Assembly (NCBI GenBank): GCA_030528845.1
Contig: JAUMYC010000008.1
Location: 7,914 to 24,247, forward strand
Reading direction: 5' to 3'
Origin: Eubacteriales bacterium
Lineage (GTDB): Bacteria > Bacillota_A > Clostridia > Christensenellales > Aristaeellaceae
DNA: 16,334 bases
Made by a program: the position numbers and the translations under genes. The notes beneath the pieces were generated by a model. That model ran no database searches. It had not been told where the DNA came from and was given only the letters and a program-made list of their open reading frames with translations. Of this stretch, positions 1 to 9,187 are shown piece by piece. Each line of letters opens with the position of its first letter. Position 1 is the first letter of the stretch.

Positions 1-22
1 GGCGGGGGCAAGCCCCGCCCCT
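1..22. repeat. GC-rich inverted repeat at window edge
   Basis: The window opens with a 7-bp perfect inverted repeat, GGCGGGG (1-7) and CCCCGCC (13-19), with a 5-base loop, followed by CCTAC. It may extend left beyond the window. It is not followed by a T-run on either strand inside the window, so it is not an obvious terminator. It resembles the short GC-rich dispersed palindromes common between genes in Clostridia, but that is from memory and unchecked. Confidence 0.4.
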
Positions 23-83
23 ACAAACGAGCAGCCGACCTTCGCTTTTCTTCTCGCCCGCCCCGCGCCTTTCCCGTTATTTT

Positions 84-120
84 ACCACAAAAAACAAGGC
101 CGTGCAAAAAACGCACGGCC
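84..120 (-). terminator. Rho-independent terminator of the Nif3-like gene
   Basis: An 8-bp perfect stem, GGCCGTGC (98-105) and GCACGGCC (113-120), with a 7-base A-rich loop. On the minus strand it is followed by TTGTTTTTTG, the expected U-tract. It starts 17 bases after the stop codon of the minus-strand Nif3-like gene, so it closes that transcript. Confidence 0.85.
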
Positions 121-136
121 CTGTTGAACCAACTCT

Positions 137-970
137 TTAGACGATGCCGCTGATGCGGACGATCTCCAGACCCTTGGCCTCCCAGGCGTCGAGAATCTGG
201 TTGAAGCCCAGAGAATCGCTGGCCATGTGGCCGGCCACGATCAGGTTGGACTTATTGTGCTTGCGCAGGCCCTCGATGACCTCGGGGGTGGCATGCATGG
301 TCACGAAGGTGCCCACGCCCGCATTGGAGCAGGCGATGTACTCGTCGATGGACGGAGCGCCCACGCCGTACATTTCCACATAGATCTTGCCGGCGAAGCT
401 GTCCTTGGAGCCGACCCAGACTTCGGGCTTCTGGCCCTCGAGGCACTCGGCGTATTCGCGGATCTTGAGCAGCTCGTCGATGACGTCGCCCACGGTGCAG
501 CGCGGGTTGGCCGCAGAGAGCGCGTCCATCTTTTCCTGCGTGTAGCGCTCGGCCAGCATGTCGGCCGGGGTGTGGAAGGCCACGTCGGAGATGTCGAGCA
601 GCTTGGCCGCGTCGCGCATCATGGTGCGGTTGCGGGAATGCATGCCCTGGCTGCGCCTCTGGCGGCTGGCATAGGCCAGCTTCTGCGCCTCGTTGATCGG
701 CACGCCGCATTCCATCAGCTTCTTCATATGATCGCGGCCGAAGAGGTCGTGCTCGATGCCGGCGGGGCCGATGATGCCGGCCGGATGGTGCTGCGCGACG
801 CAGTCAAAGCCGCACTGCTTGGCGATCATGAGCATGGCGGTGTCCATATCGATGCCGGCCAGGACCTTTTTCACTTCCTTGCCGTTGTCATACACGATGC
901 CGCTGTCCTCCGGCATGAAATCCAGACCGACCAGCTCCAGAACCGTCTGATACATTTCTTTTACAGTCAT
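137..970 (-). CDS. Nif3-like dinuclear metal centre protein (DUF34/NIF3 family)
   Basis: A 277-residue protein that resembles the Nif3/YqfO/YbgI family, conserved cytosolic proteins that bind two metal ions and usually form toroidal hexamers; their cellular role is not well settled. Supporting features are a D-x-D segment at about 41-43 (LAGIDMD) followed by the metal-binding AQHHPAG motif (H61, H62), and a second metal motif near the C-terminus, AGHMASDS (H248, D252), where many family members have H...E. The length is close to the single-module Nif3 proteins without the PII-like insert. The ATG at 970 is chosen over upstream in-frame starts because AAAGGAGG (980-987) lies 9 bases before it; the longer open frame (to 1357) runs antisense through the terminator and into the GNAT gene. 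It has its own promoter and terminator, so it appears monocistronic. Family call is by motif recognition only. Confidence 0.75.
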   Translation of the reverse strand: MTVKEMYQTVLELVGLDFMPEDSGIVYDNGKEVKKVLAGIDMDTAMLMIAKQCGFDCVAQHHPAGIIGPAGIEHDLFGRDHMKKLMECGVPINEAQKLAYASRQRRSQGMHSRNRTMMRDAAKLLDISDVAFHTPADMLAERYTQEKMDALSAANPRCTVGDVIDELLKIREYAECLEGQKPEVWVGSKDSFAGKIYVEMYGVGAPSIDEYIACSNAGVGTFVTMHATPEVIEGLRKHNKSNLIVAGHMASDSLGFNQILDAWEAKGLEIVRISGIV

Positions 971-991
971 TTTCGTTGTCCTCCTTTGTTT

Positions 992-1030
992 TTTGCGGCC
1001 GTCCGCACTGCGCGGATGCGCGTCCGCAAA
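992..1030 (-). promoter_or_regulatory. Structured 5' leader upstream of the Nif3-like gene
   Basis: Between the predicted transcription start (about 1039) and the ribosome-binding site there is a nested inverted repeat: an outer 7-bp stem (992-998 with 1024-1030, TTTGCGG/CCGCAAA) and an inner 5-bp stem (TCCGC 1002-1006 with GCGGA 1012-1016). It ends only 4 bases before the AAAGGAGG. There is no U-tract on the minus strand, so it is not a terminator. A regulatory role is possible but not shown. Confidence 0.35.
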
Positions 1031-1045
1031 TCCTGTTAGTTTTGT

Positions 1046-1074
1046 ATTATAAACCTTTTTGTAACAAATCGCAA
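1046..1074 (-). promoter_or_regulatory. Sigma-A type promoter of the Nif3-like gene
   Basis: Read on the minus strand: -35 TTGCGA (1069-1074, 4 of 6 matches to TTGACA), exactly 17 bp of spacer, then a perfect -10 TATAAT (1046-1051). The predicted start is near 1039, giving a leader of about 69 nt. It lies between the terminator of the GNAT gene and the Nif3-like start. Confidence 0.75.
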
Positions 1075-1105
1075 TACCGATACCGCAATTTCTCGCTCCG
1101 ATTTT

Positions 1106-1137
1106 AAAAACAGGCCCTCGCGCGAGAACCTGTTTTT
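1106..1137 (-). terminator. Terminator of the AKR-GNAT operon
   Basis: AAAAACAGG (1106-1114) pairs with CCTGTTTTT (1129-1137); the interior carries a second small palindrome, CTCGCGCGAG. On the minus strand the hairpin ends in TTTTT and sits 8 bases past the GNAT stop codon. The A/T arms make it potentially bidirectional, but there is no plus-strand gene leading into it. Confidence 0.8.
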
Positions 1138-1145
1138 CCTTATTC

Positions 1146-1565
1146 TTATCGGATCCATTTGGACATGGCCGGTCCGCTGTGTTCGTTCGGATGCGCGGCA
1201 AAGCCCATTTTGTGGTAAAACCCTTCTTTTCCCTTCGAGCTGACCAGCTGCAGATATCCCGCCCAGCCGTTTTCCAACTGCAGGCGGATGTACTCTTCAA
1301 TGTGTGCAAGCAGCGCTTTTCCAATTCCCCTGCCCTGCATCTGCGGCTCCACCACAAAATCCTTCAGGAAAAAGGACATCGCACCGTCGCCCAGCAGCCG
1401 CGCCATAGCGATCACGCGTCCGTCCGCTTCCACAGAAAACGTCGCATAGCTGTTTTTCAGCGCCTTTTCCGTCATATCACGCGGCGGTTCGCCCCAGCCG
1501 GCCGCAGCAAACAGGCGGATATAATCATCCGTATGCAGCCTGTTGTCCAGAATTATATATTCCAT
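1146..1565 (-). CDS. GNAT family N-acetyltransferase
   Basis: A 139-residue protein of the GNAT superfamily, which transfers the acetyl group from acetyl-CoA to an amine on a small molecule or protein; the acceptor cannot be read from the sequence. The acetyl-CoA pyrophosphate-binding motif A is clear as VVEPQMQGRGIGKALL (residues 71-86, Q77-x-x-G80-x-G82), preceded by the usual strand ADGRVIAMARLLGDG, and motif B is seen as GFYHKMGF (115-122). The length is typical for a single-domain GNAT. It is the second gene of an operon with the aldo/keto reductase: its ATG is 5 bases after that gene's TAA. The start is odd because the perfect AAGGAGG directly abuts the ATG with no spacer. There is no better in-frame ATG nearby, so this start is kept, but the true initiation site could be a near-cognate codon a few residues in. 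Confidence 0.88.
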   Translation of the reverse strand: MEYIILDNRLHTDDYIRLFAAAGWGEPPRDMTEKALKNSYATFSVEADGRVIAMARLLGDGAMSFFLKDFVVEPQMQGRGIGKALLAHIEEYIRLQLENGWAGYLQLVSSKGKEGFYHKMGFAAHPNEHSGPAMSKWIR

Positions 1566-1572
1566 CCTCCTT
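1566..1572 (-). promoter_or_regulatory. Ribosome-binding site abutting the GNAT start
   Basis: On the minus strand the sequence reads TAAGGAGGATG: the aldo/keto reductase stop codon TAA overlaps the Shine-Dalgarno AAGGAGG, which runs straight into the GNAT ATG. The other strong sites in this window sit 7-9 bases from their start codons, so the zero spacing is unusual and suggests coupled re-initiation or a misplaced start. Confidence 0.7.
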
Positions 1573-2596
1573 ACACCTTGGTCTTGCCGGAGACGATATT
1601 GCGGTAATCCTCAAGGTTTGCCTTGAGCAGCGCGGGGGTGTTGAGTTCGTAGGGGCATCGGCTCATGCACTGTCCGCATTCGACGCAGTTTGCGATGTTT
1701 TCCATCATCTTCTGGTTTTCCTCGCTCAGCCACTGCGCCGAGGGGCTGCGGCGGATGAGCTGGCTCATGCGCGCGGCGTTGCTGATCTGGATACCCATCG
1801 GGCAGGGCATGCAATAGCCGCAGGCGCGGCAGAACGAGCCGATCAGCTCCCTGCGGTCCTTTTCGATCAGCTCTTTGATCTCCCCGTCCATGGACGGCGG
1901 GTTCTCAAAATAGGAGATGAACTCGTCCAGCTCGCTCTCCCTCTGCACGCCCCAGATGGGCAGCACGTTGTCAAACTCCTCCATCCACGCGTACACGGCC
2001 TTGCTGTTGTTGAGCAGGCCGCCGGAGAGGCCCTTCATGGCGATGAAGCCCACACCCTTTTCTTTGCACAGCTTCACCAGCTCGATGTCCTTCTCCGTCG
2101 CCAGATAGCAGAAGGGGAACTGCAGCGTCTCGTACAGGCCGCTCTTCACGGCCTCGGTGGCCACGTCCAGGCGGTGGTTGGTGATGCCGATGTGGCGGAT
2201 CTTGCCCTGCGCCTTCGCCTCGAGCATGGCCTCGTACAGGCCGGTGCCGTCGCCGGGCTTGGGGCAGAAGGCGGGATTGTGGAACTGATAGATGTCGATG
2301 TAGTCCGTCTTCAGGTTCTTCAGGCTCGTCTCCAGATGCTTCCAGAAGGTCTCCGGGTCGGTCGCGCCGGTCTTGGTGGCGATGGTGATCTTCCCGCGCA
2401 CGTCGCTGAGCGCAAGGCCCATTTTCTCCTCGCTGTCGCTGTACGCGCGCGCGGTGTCAAAGAAGGTGAAGCCCGCGGCATAGGCCTTTTTCAGAAGCAT
2501 GCCCGCGTAGTCCGCCGTGACCCTCTGGATGGGCAGCGCGCCAAACGCGTTTTTGGGCGATACGATCCCGGTTTTTCCCAATACGACTTTCGACAT
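1571..2596 (-). CDS. Aldo/keto reductase with C-terminal 2x[4Fe-4S] domain
   Basis: A 341-residue two-domain protein. Residues 1 to about 245 form an aldo/keto reductase TIM barrel with the catalytic tetrad D47, Y52 (FFDTARAYSDSE), K75 (TKTGA) and H106 (QFHNP), expected to reduce aldehydes or ketones with NAD(P)H. The C-terminal part carries two ferredoxin-like cysteine clusters, C256-x2-C259-x2-C262-x2-C265-P and C304-x2-C307-x2-C310-x3-C314-P, expected to bind two [4Fe-4S] clusters; this fused architecture is common in anaerobic Clostridia and suggests exchange of electrons with a ferredoxin-type partner. The physiological substrate is unknown. Start ATG at 2596 has GGGAGA about 9 bases upstream. 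It is the first gene of a two-gene operon with the GNAT gene and is divergent from the Gfo/Idh oxidoreductase gene, with which it may share a function. Confidence 0.9.
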   Translation of the reverse strand: MSKVVLGKTGIVSPKNAFGALPIQRVTADYAGMLLKKAYAAGFTFFDTARAYSDSEEKMGLALSDVRGKITIATKTGATDPETFWKHLETSLKNLKTDYIDIYQFHNPAFCPKPGDGTGLYEAMLEAKAQGKIRHIGITNHRLDVATEAVKSGLYETLQFPFCYLATEKDIELVKLCKEKGVGFIAMKGLSGGLLNNSKAVYAWMEEFDNVLPIWGVQRESELDEFISYFENPPSMDGEIKELIEKDRRELIGSFCRACGYCMPCPMGIQISNAARMSQLIRRSPSAQWLSEENQKMMENIANCVECGQCMSRCPYELNTPALLKANLEDYRNIVSGKTKV

Positions 2597-2629
2597 TCTC
2601 TTTTGTCTCCCTTCGGTTCGTTGTTCGTT

Positions 2630-2651
2630 CGGTGTTTTTTCGGTGTTTTTT
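2630..2651. repeat. Tandem 11-bp repeat in the AKR leader
   Basis: CGGTGTTTTTT occurs twice head-to-tail (2630-2640 and 2641-2651). It directly follows the -10 box of the minus-strand aldo/keto reductase promoter, so the first transcribed bases would be this A-rich repeat. Confidence 0.7.
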
Positions 2652-2660
2652 ATTATATCA
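2652..2660 (-). promoter_or_regulatory. Extended -10 promoter of the AKR-GNAT operon
   Basis: On the minus strand the sequence TGATATAAT is an extended -10 element (TGn plus a perfect TATAAT at 2652-2657). No good -35 box lies 17 bp upstream (TAGCGC), which fits extended -10 promoters. The predicted start is near 2645, giving a leader of about 50 nt. Confidence 0.6.
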
Positions 2661-2718
2661 CAAGCCGCACGCGCGCGCTACCGCTGCGGCGGTTGAAGGC
2701 CGGGCGAAGATGTGATAT
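2655..2718. promoter_or_regulatory. Paired inverted TGTGATAT sites in the divergent promoter region
   Basis: ATATCACA (2655-2662) and TGTGATAT (2711-2718) form a perfect 8-bp inverted pair, centre to centre 56 bp apart. Each overlaps one of the two divergent -10 elements. A further 6-bp inverted repeat, GCCGCA (2664-2669) and TGCGGC (2685-2690), lies between them. They could be operator half-sites for one regulator of both transcripts, or simply reflect two similar extended -10 elements. Confidence 0.3.
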
Positions 2719-2721
2719 CAT
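2693..2721 (+). promoter_or_regulatory. Promoter of the Gfo/Idh - heparinase-like operon
   Basis: -35 TTGAAG (2693-2698), 17-bp spacer ending in TGA (2713-2715, extended -10), then -10 TATCAT (2716-2721). The predicted start is near 2728, about 40 nt before the ATG. It is divergent from the aldo/keto reductase promoter about 60 bp away. Confidence 0.6.
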
Positions 2722-2768
2722 CAATCTATAGAACACATTATTTTCTTTGAAAGGCAAGTGAACCACCT

Positions 2769-3896
2769 ATGAAGACCATCCGCTACGCCGTCATCGGCTG
2801 GGGGTTTATGGGCCGCACCCACGCGCAGGCCGCGCGCGCCGTGCCGCTGTATTACAAGGGGCTGGATTTCAAGCCGGAGCTCAGCGCCGTCTGCTCGCGC
2901 AGGCAGTCCTCCGTGGACGAGGCCATGGCCGCGTTTGATTTCAAAAAAAGCACGCTGGACTGGCGCGAGATCATCAACGACCCGCAGATCGACGCCGTTT
3001 CCATCTGCACGCCCAATTCCGGCCATGAAGAGATCGCCGTCGCGGCGCTGCAGGCGGGCAAGCACGTCTATATCGACAAGCCTCTTGCGGACAACTACGC
3101 CGCCGCCCGGCGCATCGCCGACGCGGCTGCCTCCTGCGCAGGCCGTTCCATGATCGTCTTCAACGACCGCTTCTTCCCCTCCACTCTGCGCGCAAAGCAG
3201 ATCTGCGAGGAAGGGCTGCTGGGCGAGATCACCGGCTTCTCCTGCCGCTATCTGCACTCCGGCTCGCTCGACGCGGGCAAGCCCGCCGGCTGGAAGCAGC
3301 TGGCCGAGGGCGGCGTGCTCAACGACCTGGCCGTACACGCGCTGGATCTGATCACATGGATGATCGGCTGGCCCGCCTCCGTCTTCTGCGCCACCAACCG
3401 CCTCTACGAGCGGCGTCCCCTGCCCGGCGGCGGCACGGCCGAGGGCGCGCAGATCGCCGAGGATCACGCCGTGATGACCCTGCGCATGCCCGGCGGCGCG
3501 CTGGGCGTCATCGAGGCCAGCAAGATCGCCACGGGCTCCAACGACGAAATGCTCCTCGAGATCACCGGCACGAAGGGCGCGATCCGCTGGAACCTGATGG
3601 AGCCGGACTGGCTCTGGTTCTACGACAACACTCTGCCCGAGGGCCCCTACGGCGGCATGAAGGGCTTCGTGCGCATCGAATGCGTGGCGCGCTATCCCGC
3701 GCCGGGCGGCTCCTTCCTGCCCAGCAAGAACACCATCGGCTGGGACAGGGGGCATCTGCACTGCATGTACACCTTCCTCGAGGCCGTCGCGCATGACAAG
3801 GCGCCCCAGCCCTCTCTGGCGCACGGGGCCGAGCTGCAGCGGCTGATCGATCTGGCCAAGCGCTCCGAGGACGAGGGCCGCTTCCTGCCCTTCTGA
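2769..3896 (+). CDS. Gfo/Idh/MocA family NAD(P)-dependent oxidoreductase
   Basis: A 375-residue protein of the Gfo/Idh/MocA family, cytosolic enzymes that oxidise or reduce sugars, inositols and related polyols with a bound nicotinamide cofactor; some members act as redox-dependent glycosidases. The Rossmann motif is at the N-terminus, VIGWGFMGRTH (G10-x-G12-x-x-G15). The family lysine is in YIDKPLAD (K104-P105; DKP in place of the commoner EKP), and the catalytic D/H pair is in GGVLNDLAVHALDL (D186, H190). The length is typical. No strong Shine-Dalgarno is seen: AAAGG (2750-2754) lies 14 bases before the ATG, but the start is supported by the Rossmann strand beginning right after it. The heparinase-like gene follows after 43 bases with no terminator between, so the two are probably one transcript. 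The substrate cannot be assigned. Confidence 0.88.
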   Translation: MKTIRYAVIGWGFMGRTHAQAARAVPLYYKGLDFKPELSAVCSRRQSSVDEAMAAFDFKKSTLDWREIINDPQIDAVSICTPNSGHEEIAVAALQAGKHVYIDKPLADNYAAARRIADAAASCAGRSMIVFNDRFFPSTLRAKQICEEGLLGEITGFSCRYLHSGSLDAGKPAGWKQLAEGGVLNDLAVHALDLITWMIGWPASVFCATNRLYERRPLPGGGTAEGAQIAEDHAVMTLRMPGGALGVIEASKIATGSNDEMLLEITGTKGAIRWNLMEPDWLWFYDNTLPEGPYGGMKGFVRIECVARYPAPGGSFLPSKNTIGWDRGHLHCMYTFLEAVAHDKAPQPSLAHGAELQRLIDLAKRSEDEGRFLPF

Positions 3897-3939
3897 GCCG
3901 ACCGCTCTCCCGTCACATTCTTTCAGGAGATGATCGCGC

Positions 3940-5610
3940 ATGATCTCTACCCATTTTGAAGCCATGGTCACATCTCTCCTGCCTGCGGAGGAATTCGTGC
4001 TCTTCCGCCGCAGCGACCTGCCGCGCCTGCCCGCGCACACGGTCGATCTGTTCCTCTCCCGCGCGGAGAAGGCGTTGCGGGCGGAGCTGCGCACGCCCTC
4101 TCTGGCCGACTGGATCGCCTCCCCCTCCGGCTACGACGCCCTGCGCGGCGAAAACCGGCGCTCGCTGGCTGCGCTCTGCCTCGGCGAGGCCGTGCACCAG
4201 CGCGGGCGCTATCTGCCGCAGGCTGCGCAGCTCGTCTTCGCCATCCTCTCCGAGCCGGACTGGAACGCCGCCGGCCGCCGTCATGCGCCCGCCCGCTTGC
4301 TCTCCATGCCGGATTCCTTCGCCGCGCAGACGGCGGAGCTGCTGGCGTGGGCGGCGGTTTTGCTGGAGCAGCCGCTGGAGGAATATGCCATCGGCCTGCG
4401 CGAGGGCGTCTATCAGGCCTGTGAGGAGCGCTTTCTGCGCTTTTTGGACGACCCCGCCTGCTGCGAGACCGTCCTGCGCCGCACGGACGCGCCGGATTTT
4501 GCGCGCGCCGCCACGGCCGCCTGTCTGATCGTGCCGCAGAACGAATCGCTGCGCTGGCTGCGGCTGAAGAACGCGCTGCGCATCGCTGACCGCTGCGCAA
4601 GCGGCGGCTGGGCGCTCTCCGCCTTTCAGCGCGAAGGCCTCGTCGGCTGGACGAAGAGCTCCTGCGCCATCGCGGACGCGGCGCTGCTGGCCGACCTCGC
4701 CTGCGCCGGGCAGAGCGGCCTGCGCGCGGACGAGGCTCTGCTCGCGCAGATGCGCCTGCCCGTGCATCTGCACATCGACGGCGAATATTTCGCAGACGAA
4801 AAAAGCCGCATGCAGCCCGCTCTCTTCGGCGAAGATCTCTATCGCATCGGCGCGACCTTCGACGACGACGCGATGTGCTCGCTCGGCGCAATGCTCGATC
4901 GCCTCGCCCGGCAGAGCGAAACGCCCCGCCCGGACAGGCCGGAGGAGAATATCACCGCGCGGCTGCTCAGCGCGCTGTGGCGTTCCTCTCTGGAAAAGGA
5001 CGGGGGCAGCATGCCGCCCGAGCCCGTTTCCTGCCTGCAGGGGCAGTGCTATTACGCCGCAAGGCCGCACAGCGGAAGGGGCTTTTATGTCGGCCTGCAC
5101 GCCGGCGCGCTCGTCCTCTTTTTGGACGGGCAGCCCGTGCTCATTACCGCCCCCGGCGCTGCGGAGCGCCGCTCTCTGCCCGAGCCGGACGGCCGCGCGC
5201 AGGCGCGCTTTTCCTGCCGGGACGTCTCCGTGCGCATCGAGGGCTTCCCCACCATCACCATGGACATCGCGCCCTCCTTCCCGCTGGACGCCTCCATCTC
5301 CTCCTGGCAGCGCACCGTCATGCTCACCAATCAGGATCAGACCGTGCGCCTGCTGGACGCCTTCGACTATGCCGGCGTGCGCAGGCCGAGCAGACTGCGC
5401 TTCGTCTCACCGAGCCAGCCCGTGCCCGCAGTGGGCGCGCCGCGCGCGCGCATCGGCGGGGCGTATGTCGAATGGGACGGCCCCACCCATGCCGCCGTGG
5501 AGCAGCTGAACACGGCGGAGGGCGAAGCGCCGCTCTGGGCGCTGGTGCTCTCCCGGCCGGAGGCTGCCGCCGGCGGCTGCTGGACATGCACCTTCACCCG
5601 GGCGGACTGA
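3940..5610 (+). CDS. Heparinase II/III-like protein, catalytic motif apparently lost
   Basis: A 556-residue protein with no signal peptide or membrane segment. The pattern recalls the heparinase II/III-type polysaccharide lyases: an alpha-helical toroid (about 20-330; for example SFAAQTAELLAWAAVLLEQ at 126-144 and VHLHIDGEYFADE at 275-287) followed by a beta-sandwich domain (about 365-556; YVGLHAGALVLFLDGQPV at 383-400, MDIAPSFPLDASISSWQRTV at 441-460). In active members the segment between the G-G-H strand and the 'dGePvliD' strand carries a conserved S-H-N-H-N-D block, followed by a YT...RY...QS..HN stretch. Here the first block is absent (H387 runs straight into ALVLFLDG) and the second is not recognisable, so it is probably not an ordinary lyase. 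It could be a binding or regulatory relative, or have a different active site. AGGAGA (3925-3930) lies 9 bases before the ATG. It is the second gene after the Gfo/Idh oxidoreductase. The family call is by eye and should be treated as moderate. Confidence 0.6.
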   Translation: MISTHFEAMVTSLLPAEEFVLFRRSDLPRLPAHTVDLFLSRAEKALRAELRTPSLADWIASPSGYDALRGENRRSLAALCLGEAVHQRGRYLPQAAQLVFAILSEPDWNAAGRRHAPARLLSMPDSFAAQTAELLAWAAVLLEQPLEEYAIGLREGVYQACEERFLRFLDDPACCETVLRRTDAPDFARAATAACLIVPQNESLRWLRLKNALRIADRCASGGWALSAFQREGLVGWTKSSCAIADAALLADLACAGQSGLRADEALLAQMRLPVHLHIDGEYFADEKSRMQPALFGEDLYRIGATFDDDAMCSLGAMLDRLARQSETPRPDRPEENITARLLSALWRSSLEKDGGSMPPEPVSCLQGQCYYAARPHSGRGFYVGLHAGALVLFLDGQPVLITAPGAAERRSLPEPDGRAQARFSCRDVSVRIEGFPTITMDIAPSFPLDASISSWQRTVMLTNQDQTVRLLDAFDYAGVRRPSRLRFVSPSQPVPAVGAPRARIGGAYVEWDGPTHAAVEQLNTAEGEAPLWALVLSRPEAAAGGCWTCTFTRAD

Positions 5611-8874
<3,264 letters not shown>

Positions 8875-8894
8875 TCCCCCCCACGAGCGTATTT

Positions 8895-8931
8895 CCGGGG
8901 CTGTGTCTTCGCGGCACAGCCCCGGCTTTTT
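8895..8931 (+). terminator. Terminator of the beta-galactosidase gene
   Basis: An 11-bp perfect stem, CCGGGGCTGTG (8895-8905) and CACAGCCCCGG (8915-8925), with a 9-base loop and a CTTTTT tail. It starts 20 bases after the stop codon. Confidence 0.93.
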
Positions 8932-8955
8932 CGCACAGGGCGATGGCCCCTGCAC

Positions 8956-9154
8956 CCGCCAAAGGGGCTCCGCCCCTCCGGACTCCCCGGCAGGGGCTCT
9001 GCCCCTGCACCCCGCCAAGGGACCAGTGGCCCCTTGGAACCCCATCTTTTGGGTTAACCCAAAAACATCTCATATGCTTTCTCCCCCCATACAGAGGATT
9101 GCAAAGGGAATCATTCCCTTTGCCGAGGGGTCCGGGGGCGAGGAGCCCCCGGCG
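8956..9154. repeat. REPIN-like array of palindromes between lacZ and addA
   Basis: This stretch has no credible gene but six palindromes in 200 bp: 8963-8977, 8990-9008, 9015-9037, 9047-9064, 9101-9123 and 9132-9152. The first two, read on the minus strand (9010 to 8956), and the last two, read on the plus strand (9099 to 9154), are diverged copies of one module of about 55 bp: an outer hairpin, the core GCCGrGGrGTCCGG, then a second hairpin ending in GGAGCCCC. The copies are thus in inverted orientation around two central palindromes. This is the layout of REP doublets/REPINs or a small non-autonomous element. No transposase or clear target-site duplication is seen. No convincing addA promoter was found in it either; TTGGGT (9049-9054) and TATGCT (9073-9078), 18 bp apart, are weak candidates. 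Confidence 0.7.
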
Positions 9155-9187
9155 TAACTCCTACTTCGCCCCCAAGGAGGTCGTTCC

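Noticed and set aside
971..1357. N-terminal extension of the Nif3-like protein up to 1357
   Set aside because: It would cross the GNAT terminator and overlap the GNAT gene out of frame. The ATG at 970 has a strong ribosome-binding site and its own promoter.
2721..5100. Long minus-strand frames opposite the Gfo/Idh and heparinase-like genes (2721-4094, 3913-5100)
   Set aside because: Both are in codon register with the sense genes, show Arg/Gly/Ala-rich sequence without domain motifs, and lack start signals. They result from rare-codon avoidance.
8956..9154. CRISPR array in the lacZ-addA gap
   Set aside because: The repeats are inverted palindromes of differing sequence, not regularly spaced direct repeats, and no cas gene is present.
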